Of a stretch of DNA of 33,899 nucleotides, positions 23,297 through 31,030 are shown piece by piece; position 1 is the first letter of the stretch; the number at the start of each line of letters is the position of its first letter. The stretch is from Bacillota bacterium. GTDB taxonomy: Bacteria > Bacillota > Limnochordia > Darwinibacteriales > JAAYFS01. The stretch is from NCBI GenBank assembly GCA_012728115.1, contig JAAYFS010000029.1:1-33899 (forward strand). Direction: 5' to 3'. The notes beneath the pieces were generated by a model, which made no database searches, had not been told where the DNA came from, and saw only the letters and a list, made by a program, of their open reading frames with translations. The position numbers and the translations under genes are program-made.

Positions 23297-24340
23297 ATGA
23301 GAATTTCGAATCTTTTTTCGACGCTGACGCTATGTTTTCTTTTTCTATTCCCTCAAACGGTTAATGCTCATAACAGATTTGATCTCGAAACGCTTTATCA
23401 ACAAGCGCTCCTTAGGAATCGTCAGTACCAAAGTGCGAAAATTGAATTTGAGATCAAAAGGCTTCAGTTAATCCAAACAGAGTTCGAACATGAACGTCAG
23501 GGGGCAATTATTGCCTTAAGGCGAGCGGAAAGTTCTTTTTTAACTGCTGAAAGAGAGTTGGAGATGATTGCGAAAGACTTAAGACTTATGGTTGAATCGC
23601 AGTACTATTCTTATCTAAACCTGCTTGAACAGATCGCCATAGTTGAAAAAGAGATTGCTTTATTAACCGAGGAGGTTCAAATAGCGGAGGCGAGTTTCCG
23701 TGAAGGGAAACTCACTCAATATGATTTAGACTTACTGAGACAGGAGTTAGGAGTTCTTGAGTTTCAACTTCAATCTCTAAATCGTAAAGTGGAATCAGCA
23801 AAAATACAGATTTTGGTTGTGGTTGGAGTGCCTTTAAATACGGAGTTTGAGTTAGAATCCGCATTTGGGCAGATAAAACTTCAGCCAATAGAAATCGAAT
23901 TTGAAATAGCCACAATAATTAGGTTGCTAGAAGAAAACAATGTCGAGCTTTTACGACTTCAAGATGAACTACAGATCGCTGAACTTGAGCAGAGTGTTGC
24001 TGACTTTTCCTCCCCAGTTATTAAAGAAATCAAGTTTCTTCAAAATCAGGTATTCCAACTTCAGTATCAAAAAACTCTCGATGAACTAGTATTACATACT
24101 CTCGAAATAATAGAACACTTGAGGAGTCTTGAAGAACAGTACGAACTTACTAAAAGAAGGATTAAGAGTGCTGAGGAACATAAACGATTGCTTGAGGCAA
24201 AATGGCGAGAGGGTCTGATAATCCATACGGCTGTATTAAGGGCGGAATTAGATTTAAAAAAGCTAAATTTCGAGTTAAGGCAAATCGCAAACGAGTATCG
24301 GTTGGCAATCTTGACTCTCTGTAAGTTCGGTTTGCTTTAA
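23297..24340 (+). CDS. TolC-like protein lacking beta-barrel segments
   Basis: Third component of the exporter operon. The precursor of 347 residues has a signal peptide (MRISNLFSTLTLCFLFLF, ending VNA) and then is almost entirely helical. Two TolC-type repeats are visible: DLETLYQQALLRNRQYQSA to ILVVVGVPLN, and IIRLLEENNVELLRL to the C-terminus, each with the EG/T turn (FREGKLTQYDLDLL, WREGLIIHTAVLR). In TolC, each repeat has a beta-hairpin of about 40-60 residues after the first helix; here the helix runs on without it. This explains the short length against the usual 420-480. ATG 23297 is chosen over ATG 23288 because AGGGTGG ends right before the latter and 9 bases before the former. A periplasm- or wall-spanning tube without an outer-membrane barrel is inferred. 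Confidence 0.78.
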   Translation: MRISNLFSTLTLCFLFLFPQTVNAHNRFDLETLYQQALLRNRQYQSAKIEFEIKRLQLIQTEFEHERQGAIIALRRAESSFLTAERELEMIAKDLRLMVESQYYSYLNLLEQIAIVEKEIALLTEEVQIAEASFREGKLTQYDLDLLRQELGVLEFQLQSLNRKVESAKIQILVVVGVPLNTEFELESAFGQIKLQPIEIEFEIATIIRLLEENNVELLRLQDELQIAELEQSVADFSSPVIKEIKFLQNQVFQLQYQKTLDELVLHTLEIIEHLRSLEEQYELTKRRIKSAEEHKRLLEAKWREGLIIHTAVLRAELDLKKLNFELRQIANEYRLAILTLCKFGLL

Positions 24341-24403
24341 AGGAACAAAGCAATATTTCTCGAAGATAGTAGTGCTAGTCGATTGTACGGGTAGGTGAGC
24401 ATG

Positions 24404-25528
24404 ATGAAGTACAAGATCGTAGATCTATTTGCTGGTATCGGCGGTATTCGCAAAGGGTTTGAATTAACTGGCCGATTTGAGAATGTAATGGCTGCAGAAA
24501 TTGATAAATATGCTTGTCAGACCTATCAACATTTGTTTGATGAGGATCCATATAACGATGTTACCAGTGAGAATTTTAAGCAACGCTTGGAATTAATTAA
24601 CTACGATATACTTTTAGCTGGATTTCCGTGCCAGGCTTTTAGTATTGCGGGAAAGAAGGAGGGTTTTCGCGATCGAACTCGTGGGACCTTATTCTTTGAT
24701 ATAGCTGATATTCTCGAACGGACTAGACCGAGAGCATTCCTGTTGGAGAATGTCGAAGGGTTAGTACGCCATAAGCGAGGACAAACGTTTAGGATAATCT
24801 TAGAGACATTAGTGCAAGAGTTGGACTATGCTGTTGTCGGTGTTTCCGAATGTAATGGGGAATTAGAATATGAACCAAACGAATTCTTAGCCAATTCCCG
24901 ATTTTTTGGCATTCCTCATAATAGACCGAGAGTATATATCATCGGCTTTGATCGCAAAGCATATGCTAATTCATTAATAGATTTTGGTGACCTGCGGATT
25001 CCGAAGATAACCAAGAAGAAACCTATTTACAACGATATTACTGATCTATTAGATTTTGGGGCAGCTCCAGAATTCTATTTATCACAAGGATACCTAGATA
25101 CTCTAAAGAAACATAAAGAACGACATCAAAATAAAGGGAATGGGTATGGCTATATTGTGATAAACGATCCGAATGATCCCTCTCCATATTCTAACGCGAT
25201 TTTAGCAACGGGAGGTTCTGGTAAGGAACGAAATTTGGTTTTTGATCCCCAACCAGGTATCGCAGGGTTGAGTGTTAAGGGCAAGAAAAGTCCATTAAAT
25301 AACGAGGGGATTCGGTTAATGACTCCTGTTGAATGGGGAAAACTGCAAGGATTTATTAATTATGCTTTTATTGAAGATGGAGTAGATACGTTTTCTTTCC
25401 CAAAAATGGTTAGTAAAGCGCAGCAATATAAACAATTTGGTAATTCGGTAACTATCCCAGTGATTGAGGAAATGGCAGAATTTATGCTCAATATACTCGA
25501 TTCGGCTGGTTCAGGATCTCAAGCATAA
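24404..25528 (+). CDS. Type II DNA cytosine-5 methyltransferase (probably CCGG-specific)
   Basis: Modifies cytosine in the recognition site of the adjacent restriction enzyme. The 374-residue protein has the m5C motifs in order: I DLFAGIGGIRKGFE (7-20), IV GFPCQAFS with catalytic Cys76 (73-80), VI LENVEGL (114-120), VIII NRPRVYIIGF (about 178-187), and X GNSVTIPVIEEMAEF near the C-terminus. The target recognition region is about 200-300. ATG 24404 has AGGTGA 5 bases ahead; in-frame ATG 24401 and GTG 24395 are less well placed. It lies 63 bases after the TolC-like gene with no visible terminator, so read-through from the exporter promoter is possible. The CCGG specificity is inferred from the neighbour. 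Confidence 0.92.
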   Translation: MKYKIVDLFAGIGGIRKGFELTGRFENVMAAEIDKYACQTYQHLFDEDPYNDVTSENFKQRLELINYDILLAGFPCQAFSIAGKKEGFRDRTRGTLFFDIADILERTRPRAFLLENVEGLVRHKRGQTFRIILETLVQELDYAVVGVSECNGELEYEPNEFLANSRFFGIPHNRPRVYIIGFDRKAYANSLIDFGDLRIPKITKKKPIYNDITDLLDFGAAPEFYLSQGYLDTLKKHKERHQNKGNGYGYIVINDPNDPSPYSNAILATGGSGKERNLVFDPQPGIAGLSVKGKKSPLNNEGIRLMTPVEWGKLQGFINYAFIEDGVDTFSFPKMVSKAQQYKQFGNSVTIPVIEEMAEFMLNILDSAGSGSQA

Positions 25529-25545
25529 TAGAGAGGAAGAAAGAC

Positions 25546-26619
25546 TTGTTAACGGGCAATAAGGGTGAATGGAGTGAACTTTACACTTTCCTAAAAATCT
25601 TAGCAGATGGAAGATTTCATGCAGCTGATCAAGATCTAAACGAGATCAACTCCCTGTCTTACCCTGTGCTTGCGGTTATTAGAACTGAGGGGGAAACTAC
25701 AAGAGAATATCGCCGTAATTCAGATTATGTTTCGATTGTCGTAAATCGTGAAGAGATTGCCAGAATACCGCTGGAACGTGTTCAAAGGAAGGCTCAATTA
25801 CTTTTTGAGAAGATAAAAGCCAGTAAAGCAACTTTCACTGTTCCAGAAATCAGTTTATTTTTGGCAGATCTTTTTATTGAAAAGCTGAAAGCAAAATCTG
25901 AGGACAAAGGCGATATAAAAGTTATTATTCATGATGCTTATACTGGGCAGCAATCAATGTTTGACTTTAGCATTAAATCGGAACTAGGCAGAGCCCCAAC
26001 GCTTTTTAATTCATCGGGTGCAACTAATTTTATTTTCTCAATCAGAAATATAAACGACGAATTACTTGGTGAGGTAAATGCGCTTAACCCTAATAGGGGA
26101 AAGATCCGCGCAAAGTTACTTAAACTTCACGAACTTGGTTGTGAACTTAATTTTCAAGGGGTTAGTGATCGTACCTTTAACTGTAATTTGCAGCTGATCG
26201 ATAGTTTTCTCCCCGAAATCCTTAGTCACATCGTGTACTACTACTATAGCGGTAATGGATCAAGTATGCAGAAACTTTTGGAGTTATTAAATGAACGGAA
26301 TCCCTTAGAATATGATCTCGGAATTTCCCATCCATTTTATGAATACAAATTAAAGGCTTTTCTCACCGATGTGGCACTCGGAATGATGCCAGGAAGCCTT
26401 TGGGATGGAAGATATGACGCTACGGGTGGATATTTAATTGTTAGGGATGATGGGGAAATAGTCTGTTATCACAATTATAATCGAAACGAATTTCAAGATT
26501 ACCTAATTGCGAGGACGAAACTAGAGACTCCTAGTAGCTCCAAATACGATTTTGGATATGTGTATAAGGAGAATAATAGCTACTATATTAAACTCAATTT
26601 ACAAATCAGGTTTATGTAA
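25546..26619 (+). CDS. HpaII-family type II restriction endonuclease
   Basis: Cuts unmodified DNA at the methyltransferase's site. The 357-residue protein begins LTGNKGEWSELYTFLKILAD and has a length close to HpaII (358); GNKGEWSELYtFLK, the later FNSSGATNFIFSI and GMMPGSLWDGRYDATGGYLIV match my memory of the HpaII family (CCGG). I could not run a search. The TTG start at 25546 follows GAGGAAG, 17 bases after the methyltransferase stop on the same strand, the usual M-R order with no control protein. The near absence of CCGG in this window agrees with the specificity. Confidence 0.78.
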   Translation: MLTGNKGEWSELYTFLKILADGRFHAADQDLNEINSLSYPVLAVIRTEGETTREYRRNSDYVSIVVNREEIARIPLERVQRKAQLLFEKIKASKATFTVPEISLFLADLFIEKLKAKSEDKGDIKVIIHDAYTGQQSMFDFSIKSELGRAPTLFNSSGATNFIFSIRNINDELLGEVNALNPNRGKIRAKLLKLHELGCELNFQGVSDRTFNCNLQLIDSFLPEILSHIVYYYYSGNGSSMQKLLELLNERNPLEYDLGISHPFYEYKLKAFLTDVALGMMPGSLWDGRYDATGGYLIVRDDGEIVCYHNYNRNEFQDYLIARTKLETPSSSKYDFGYVYKENNSYYIKLNLQIRFM

Positions 26620-26735
26620 CTGTTAGATGATGGTTAAATGATCCAAGCAATTGGTTCGATCTAGGGTACTCATTTCTTTGGTTAAAGTAGCATCGATAAA
26701 ATGGCGAACCTGGTAGCTGAGGTATCGCATCCAAC

Positions 26736-26764
26736 TTTTCAAAGCAAAACCTAAATGATACAAT
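26736..26764 (+). promoter_or_regulatory. Possible promoter of the MATE gene
   Basis: TTTTCA (26736-26741), a 17-base spacer, TACAAT (26759-26764). It lies in the 181-base gap after the restriction gene. The -35 is weak. Confidence 0.4.
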
Positions 26765-26800
26765 ATTTTTGGTGCAAGCATGTATGAGAGGAGCCTCAAC

Positions 26801-28189
26801 ATGGCAAGTATTGTGGAAACTCAATCTGTAAAGGAACGCCGTAAGGCGATTTTTCAATTAGTATGGCCAGCAACGATGGAGAGTCTGTTACAATACCTGG
26901 TGGGGTTGTTAGCCACAGCGATGGTGGGGCGGTTGGGGGCGGTTGCCATCAGTGCCACTGGTTTGAGTAATAGAGTGGTGAGAATTCCAAGCGCACTTGC
27001 GTTGATGGTTACTGTTGGAGTCACTATCTTAATTGCTCAAGCGATCGGAGCGAAGAGGTATGAAAAAGTTGCTAACCTATCTTACCAGGCCTTAGCGATT
27101 TCGATAATCATGGGAATTGCAATTACTTTAATCGGTTTTGTTTATGCTGGCGATATTTTAGCCATGTTTAACGCAGAAGAAGGGCTTCATGAAGTGGCTA
27201 CGAACTTTTTAAGAATAGCTATTTGGAGTATTCCGTTTACACTTCCGTCAATGACGATCGGTGCAGCACTGCGAGGAGCTGGCAATACCAAAACAGCGAT
27301 GTATGTTGCTTTAGTGGTCAATGTCGTGAATGTAGGTATCGGATATATCTTGATTTTTGGTTTCGGACCAGTGCCTGCTTTAGGAGTCTATGGTGCGGCT
27401 ATTTCATTAGTAATTGCCCAGTTTGTAGGACTAATTGTCGCGTGTTTAGCAATGTTTCATCCGAACAGTCCAATTCAGTTACGGACAGTAACTAGTCGTA
27501 GGCTTTCATTTCCGCAGATTACTGAGATAATATCCTTAGGTTTTCCCGCAAGTGCAGAATCACTACTTTGGCAGGCTGCTACCATTGTTCTTACCATGGT
27601 AATAGTTAGGTTTGGAACTGTTGCGCTTGCTGCTCATCAATTAGGACTAGAAGCTGAAGGTCTTTCCTATATGCCTTCAATCGGTTTAGGAGTTGCTTGT
27701 ACCACTTTGGTTGGGCAAGCTTTAGGTGCTCGCGATAGAGAACTGACTAAATTTTATGTCCGTGAAGTATTAACCTGGACTATCTTGCTTACAATCGTTA
27801 CAGGTGGAATCTTGCTTTTATTCCCTCGATTCCTTCTAGGTTTACTTACCAATGATGGTGAAGTAATCGCTCTAGGTTCCTACTACTTGATCCTAATGGG
27901 TTTAATCCAAGTTCCTCAGCAAGCGACAGCGATTTTTAAAGGTGCCTTCAGAGGTGCAAAAGATACCAAAACACCAATGTTGATCGCCTTATTTGGAATA
28001 TGGGTGATCAGGATTCCATTGGCATTTCTGTTAGGAGAAAATTTGGGGATGGGGGTAATTGGCGTCTGGATCGCTATTACTACCGATGTGTTTATTCGCT
28101 TTTTAGTTTCGTTATACTATTTTAGAAAACACAAATGGTTAGAAGATGGCATCTCAGCGAATAGCGAATCAGTTACTAGCGTTTCGTAA
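26801..28189 (+). CDS. MATE-family efflux transporter
   Basis: A multidrug/cation antiporter of the MATE family in the inner membrane. The 462-residue protein has about 12 hydrophobic helices and the pseudo-duplicated layout; LPSMTIGAALRGAGNTKTAM (about 145-165) and its counterpart AIFKGAFRGAKDTKTPM in the second half (about 378-395) are typical MATE repeats, as is the N-terminal QLVWPATMESLLQYLVG. ATG 26801 is set by AGGAG with 7 bases spacing; the frame is open back to ATG 26780, which overlaps that site. It follows the restriction gene after its own likely promoter, so it is probably not part of the restriction system. Confidence 0.94.
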   Translation: MASIVETQSVKERRKAIFQLVWPATMESLLQYLVGLLATAMVGRLGAVAISATGLSNRVVRIPSALALMVTVGVTILIAQAIGAKRYEKVANLSYQALAISIIMGIAITLIGFVYAGDILAMFNAEEGLHEVATNFLRIAIWSIPFTLPSMTIGAALRGAGNTKTAMYVALVVNVVNVGIGYILIFGFGPVPALGVYGAAISLVIAQFVGLIVACLAMFHPNSPIQLRTVTSRRLSFPQITEIISLGFPASAESLLWQAATIVLTMVIVRFGTVALAAHQLGLEAEGLSYMPSIGLGVACTTLVGQALGARDRELTKFYVREVLTWTILLTIVTGGILLLFPRFLLGLLTNDGEVIALGSYYLILMGLIQVPQQATAIFKGAFRGAKDTKTPMLIALFGIWVIRIPLAFLLGENLGMGVIGVWIAITTDVFIRFLVSLYYFRKHKWLEDGISANSESVTSVS

Positions 28190-28223
28190 CACAAACTAAG
28201 TGGGCGAAAGAAAGGATTCCATT

Positions 28224-29375
28224 ATGAATGAGATTGAGAAAAATGTTGACCGAATAGTAAGCGAAAATCCTATTAAAATCATTATTAGTAAACCGAAAAC
28301 AAAGAATAACGAAGTAAAGAGGATTGTGATTGAAAAAATTAAGGATCAGTATCAAGCCGAAAAATTCATTGATAACCAGGTTTTCCATGAAAATCTTGAA
28401 GAGCAGGATCTAGCTTCTTTTATTTGCCAATGGTTAGGTAACGAATTTTTGCAGCTTAATGCTTTTACCGAATCAAAAGAGTTAGCAATAATGATTAGCA
28501 AAAAGGGTAAGGTAGGGCTTGTTCAACGCAAACACCAGAGGAAAATACAAGCTAAGAGCACACATAATAAAGAAAAAGAGTACCTTTTTAAAGAGGGAAT
28601 TTTAATTGAACCATTGGTTGATATGGGAATATTTACCCGAGACGGTAAAGTTATGCAATCAATGCAGGATAAGTATCGTCAGATCAATCGTTTTATTGAA
28701 GTAGTGGATGATGTAGTTTCTAAACTGCAATTTTCTAAGCTCAATGTTGTAGATTTAGGTTGTGGTAAGGGTTATCTAACCTTTTTGCTATACTATTATT
28801 TAACTGAAATAAAGGGCATCGATGTGAGAATGATCGGTGTGGATTTGAAAAAAGAAGTGATAATAAACTGCAATGAGGCAGCAAAACGTTATGGCTACGA
28901 TGGCTTAATTTTTGAAGCAGCAGATATAAGGACCTTTGAACCTGAAATAAAGCCAGATCTTGTGGTATCTCTTCATGCTTGTGATACTGCAACAGACTAT
29001 GTATTAGCAAATGCGATTAAGTGGAAATCCAAAATGATCTTTGCAATGCCGTGTTGTCAACATGAGTTAAACAAACAGATTTCCACAGATAAATTCAATA
29101 TTCTAACCAGGTACGGATTATTAAAAGAAAATCTTTCAGCAATTTTGACCGACGCGATTCGCGCTAATCTCTTAACTTATTCAGGCTACAAAGTTCAGGT
29201 GCTAGATATCGTAAATCCGATGAATACACCAAAGAATATACTAATTCGTGCGGTACGATCTAATATCCCTCAAGAAACAAGAAGCCGAGCGATAACTGAA
29301 GTAAAAAATTTAACAGGGGAGTTTAATCTAAAACCAACCTTGGTTAATCTCTTGCAATCAAAAAAAGTAAATTAA
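28224..29375 (+). CDS. Class I SAM-dependent methyltransferase, Methyltransf_32-like
   Basis: A 383-residue protein whose second half carries a Rossmann methyltransferase domain: motif I VVDLGCGKGYLTF (about 180), an acidic motif II around IGVDLKKE (about 213), EAADIRTF (about 240), and VSLHACDTATDYVL, then MPCCQHE (about 288). The LHACD and PCCQHE pair resembles the Methyltransf_32/METTL25 group, often linked to RNA modification. The first 110 residues are basic and unlike anything I recognise; they may bind RNA. ATG 28224 has AAAGGA upstream; GTG 28200 in frame has no good site. The gene follows the MATE gene by 34 bases and ends at a strong terminator. The substrate is unknown. Confidence 0.82.
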   Translation: MNEIEKNVDRIVSENPIKIIISKPKTKNNEVKRIVIEKIKDQYQAEKFIDNQVFHENLEEQDLASFICQWLGNEFLQLNAFTESKELAIMISKKGKVGLVQRKHQRKIQAKSTHNKEKEYLFKEGILIEPLVDMGIFTRDGKVMQSMQDKYRQINRFIEVVDDVVSKLQFSKLNVVDLGCGKGYLTFLLYYYLTEIKGIDVRMIGVDLKKEVIINCNEAAKRYGYDGLIFEAADIRTFEPEIKPDLVVSLHACDTATDYVLANAIKWKSKMIFAMPCCQHELNKQISTDKFNILTRYGLLKENLSAILTDAIRANLLTYSGYKVQVLDIVNPMNTPKNILIRAVRSNIPQETRSRAITEVKNLTGEFNLKPTLVNLLQSKKVN

Positions 29376-29378
29376 GCT

Positions 29379-29414
29379 AACGTTAGTGAGCGGTAATGCC
29401 ACTAACGTTTTTTC
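29379..29414 (+). terminator. Terminator after the methyltransferase
   Basis: AACGTTAGTG (29379-29388) pairs with CACTAACGTT (29400-29409), followed by TTTTC. Confidence 0.88.
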
Positions 29415-29430
29415 TTTGAACTACTTCGTT

Positions 29431-29471
29431 CTTAGTGCATAAAATACAATAAACAAAGCACTAAGGTGGGG
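29431..29471 (+). promoter_or_regulatory. Inverted repeat around a -10-like box and the SD of the Lys-rich gene
   Basis: CTTAGTGC (29431-29438) and GCACTAAG (29458-29465) are a perfect 8-bp inverted repeat. Between them lies CATAAAATACAAT, which contains TACAAT (29445-29450) and also fits a CATAnnnTA mother-cell sigma -10. The right arm shares AAG with the ribosome site AAGGTGGGG. It may be an operator or an RNA hairpin. Confidence 0.45.
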
Positions 29472-29477
29472 ATCAGC

Positions 29478-29621
29478 TTGTTGACTAGCATGGCAGTGAA
29501 TAAGGGCAATTACATTATCGTGAAGAGCCCATATTATAAACATAAGGTGCTTGTAAAGAAGGTAGTGAAGAGTAGTAAACCATTAATGAACAAGAAAACG
29601 ATCAAATTAGTGATTAAATGA
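29478..29621 (+). CDS. Lys-rich 47-residue small protein
   Basis: TTG 29478 has AAGGTGGGG 7 bases ahead, the same quality of site as its neighbours. The 47-residue product has about 12 Lys and no acidic residue (KGNYIIVKSPYYKHKVLV, then KKVVKSSKPLMNKKTIKLVIK after it). It has no signal peptide. It ends 9 bases before the zinc-ribbon ATG, whose SD overlaps this stop, so the two are probably co-translated. No family is recognised; a nucleic-acid or anionic-surface binding role would suit the charge. Confidence 0.6.
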   Translation: MLTSMAVNKGNYIIVKSPYYKHKVLVKKVVKSSKPLMNKKTIKLVIK

Positions 29622-29630
29622 GGGTTGATA

Positions 29631-29813
29631 ATGGCTACGATTAGATGCCCAAAATGCAAACACCAAGAGGAGTTCGATGGTCAAGGCAAATGGTATGTAA
29701 CATGCCATGATTGCGGTGCAAAATTTGTGATCTATATTGCGCGACCTCAAGTTCCCACAAGACTAAATTTCCCTCCGAACGCAAACAAAGATGTCCAGAG
29801 AACGGATCGCTGA
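29631..29813 (+). CDS. Small zinc-ribbon protein
   Basis: A 60-residue protein with two CxxC pairs spaced as a zinc ribbon (IRCPKCKHQEEF at about 5-16, VTCHDCGAKFVIYI at about 25-38), followed by a Pro-rich, polar tail. ATG 29631 has GAGGG 6 bases ahead, overlapping the stop of the Lys-rich gene; TTG 29625 is too close. Such ribbons often bind nucleic acid or another protein. There is nothing more specific to see. Confidence 0.75.
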   Translation: MATIRCPKCKHQEEFDGQGKWYVTCHDCGAKFVIYIARPQVPTRLNFPPNANKDVQRTDR

Positions 29814-29857
29814 ATAGAATATAGTAAAATCGTTGTTTAAGTGTTAGGAGGGATATT

Positions 29858-30319
29858 GTGGCTTTTACCTTTGAAGCTGCTAATGTTGATAACTTGCTGG
29901 AAGCTGCTGATGTGGAAATCTCGGTTGATGAAGCAGCCATATTTTCGGAGTCGAATTGGTTAGGGCAACCTTTAGCGGGAAGCGCCCCGATTACTGTAAC
30001 CAATTTGGGTTCGGTTAATGTGGATGTCTATTTGACCGCAGACTGGCGCGGAGCAGTCGGTACAAATATTCGTATGGCAACAATTTTGGCCAATCGTTTA
30101 CATGCATTAGTAGAAGTAGGTGCGGAACAGCCTTATGACGATACTTTTGTGAATTTAGTTGATGTATTGATAATTGAAGACTTACCTTTTGATAATGATA
30201 ATAGCCAAGATGTAGCGATAACACTCTCTTTAGAGGCTGGTGCGGAACTAACGAATATTCTACAAGATGTCGGTGTCGAATTTGATCTAATCTTTGTCGC
30301 CTTTGCGGAAGCAGTATAG
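29858..30319 (+). CDS. Acidic beta-rich protein of unknown function
   Basis: I do not recognise this 153-residue protein. GTG 29858 has AGGAGGG 5 bases ahead. It is strongly acidic, lacks Cys, and alternates short beta-like segments (SAPITVTNLGSVNVDVYLTA, then VDVLIIEDLPFDNDNSQDV, later VEFDLIFVAFAEAV). The phrase ITVTNLGSVNVDVYL recalls beta-sandwich surface proteins such as the camelysin/TasA type, but there is no signal peptide, so the resemblance is weak. A weak terminator follows. It sits just upstream of the bacteriocin-like genes and may or may not belong with them. Confidence 0.65.
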   Translation: MAFTFEAANVDNLLEAADVEISVDEAAIFSESNWLGQPLAGSAPITVTNLGSVNVDVYLTADWRGAVGTNIRMATILANRLHALVEVGAEQPYDDTFVNLVDVLIIEDLPFDNDNSQDVAITLSLEAGAELTNILQDVGVEFDLIFVAFAEAV

Positions 30320-30332
30320 CAGAATAAGCGTA

Positions 30333-30369
30333 GCCTTCAGGTAAAATGCCTGAGGGCATTTCCGTTTAT
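30333..30369 (+). terminator. Weak terminator after the acidic protein gene
   Basis: GCCTTCAGG (30333-30341) pairs with CCTGAGGGC (30349-30357, one G-T), then ATTTCCGTTT. Good stem, poor T-run. Confidence 0.55.
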
Positions 30370-30459
30370 GGCTTAGTTGGACAACTATTAGGGAAGAAAG
30401 TACAATAGAAACAATGTAGCGCCACCCATTTCTTAAACGTAAAGTCTAACAATTTAATA

Positions 30460-30488
30460 TTGAAAAATATCAGAAAATAAAGCAAAAT
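30460..30488 (+). promoter_or_regulatory. Possible promoter of the bacteriocin-like genes
   Basis: TTGAAA (30460-30465), a 17-base spacer, CAAAAT (30483-30488). It is in an AT-rich stretch, so chance is likely; it is the best pair I see before 30519. Confidence 0.3.
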
Positions 30489-30518
30489 ATAAATAGAGAG
30501 AAAAAAGGGGGTGAACTT

Positions 30519-30752
30519 ATGAACGAACTCTATTTCGAGCGTAGCGCATTTACCGAAATGAGTACTTATGAATTGTTGGAAGTTAACGGAGGTAGCTTGT
30601 TTCAAACTATTTGTAAATGCGTAGCAGTCATAGGAATCGGAGGAGCGATCAGTATTGGATTGGTGCCAATAATAGGTACATTAGCGGCAACTGTTGTAGG
30701 CGGCGCTGCTGGAATAGCGGTCGAATATTTGTGGGATTCCATTTTTGAGTAG
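30519..30752 (+). CDS. Double-glycine leader peptide, bacteriocin-like precursor 1
   Basis: A 77-residue precursor. The leader ends TYELLEVNGG (residue 25), the ELxxVxGG pattern recognised by C39 peptidases. The 52-residue core is hydrophobic and Gly-rich (VIGIGGAISIGLVPIIG, then LAATVVGGAAGIAVEYLW) with GxxxG-like spacing, as in class IIb two-peptide bacteriocins. It carries a Cys-Lys-Cys near the core start. ATG has a strong AAGGGGGTGA site. The next gene encodes a second such precursor 26 bases on. The C39 exporter at 19976 is the likely processing partner. Antimicrobial activity is inferred. Confidence 0.83.
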   Translation: MNELYFERSAFTEMSTYELLEVNGGSLFQTICKCVAVIGIGGAISIGLVPIIGTLAATVVGGAAGIAVEYLWDSIFE

Positions 30753-30778
30753 AAAAGACTTGGTTGGAGGTGCGATAT

Positions 30779-31015
30779 ATGGAGTTAGTTTACGAAAGTT
30801 CAAATCTAATCAGTCTGAGCGAGAGTGAGTTAGAAAAAATTGAAGGTGGAGGTTTGCTTTCAGCGGTTGCGGGTACTATAGCAGGAGCCTTAGTTGGATT
30901 CCATGTAGGGGTGGTGGCTGCCGTTATTTCGGGTGATCCTTACGATCTCTTAGCTGGAACAATTGCGGGATTATCCGTAGGACTCTTATACGGAGTAAGT
31001 GCTCCTCTACCGTAA
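30779..31015 (+). CDS. Double-glycine leader peptide, bacteriocin-like precursor 2
   Basis: A 78-residue precursor. The leader ends LSESELEKIEGG (residue 24; a third Gly follows), a textbook C39 cleavage site. The 54-residue core is hydrophobic with several small-residue motifs (AVAGTIAGALVGFHVGVVAA, then LLAGTIAGLSVGLLYG), again like one half of a two-peptide bacteriocin. ATG 30779 follows GGAGGTG; a TTG at 30764 is inside that region and is not used. It has no Cys, unlike precursor 1, so the two cores differ and may act as complementary helices in a membrane. Confidence 0.84.
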   Translation: MELVYESSNLISLSESELEKIEGGGLLSAVAGTIAGALVGFHVGVVAAVISGDPYDLLAGTIAGLSVGLLYGVSAPLP

Positions 31016-31030
31016 AGGAGTGAGTAAAAA

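Noticed and set aside
26640-26720. Guanidine-type riboswitch before the MATE gene
   Set aside because: Only a short CTAGGGT match is present; the other conserved segments are missing and the stretch precedes a plausible ordinary promoter.
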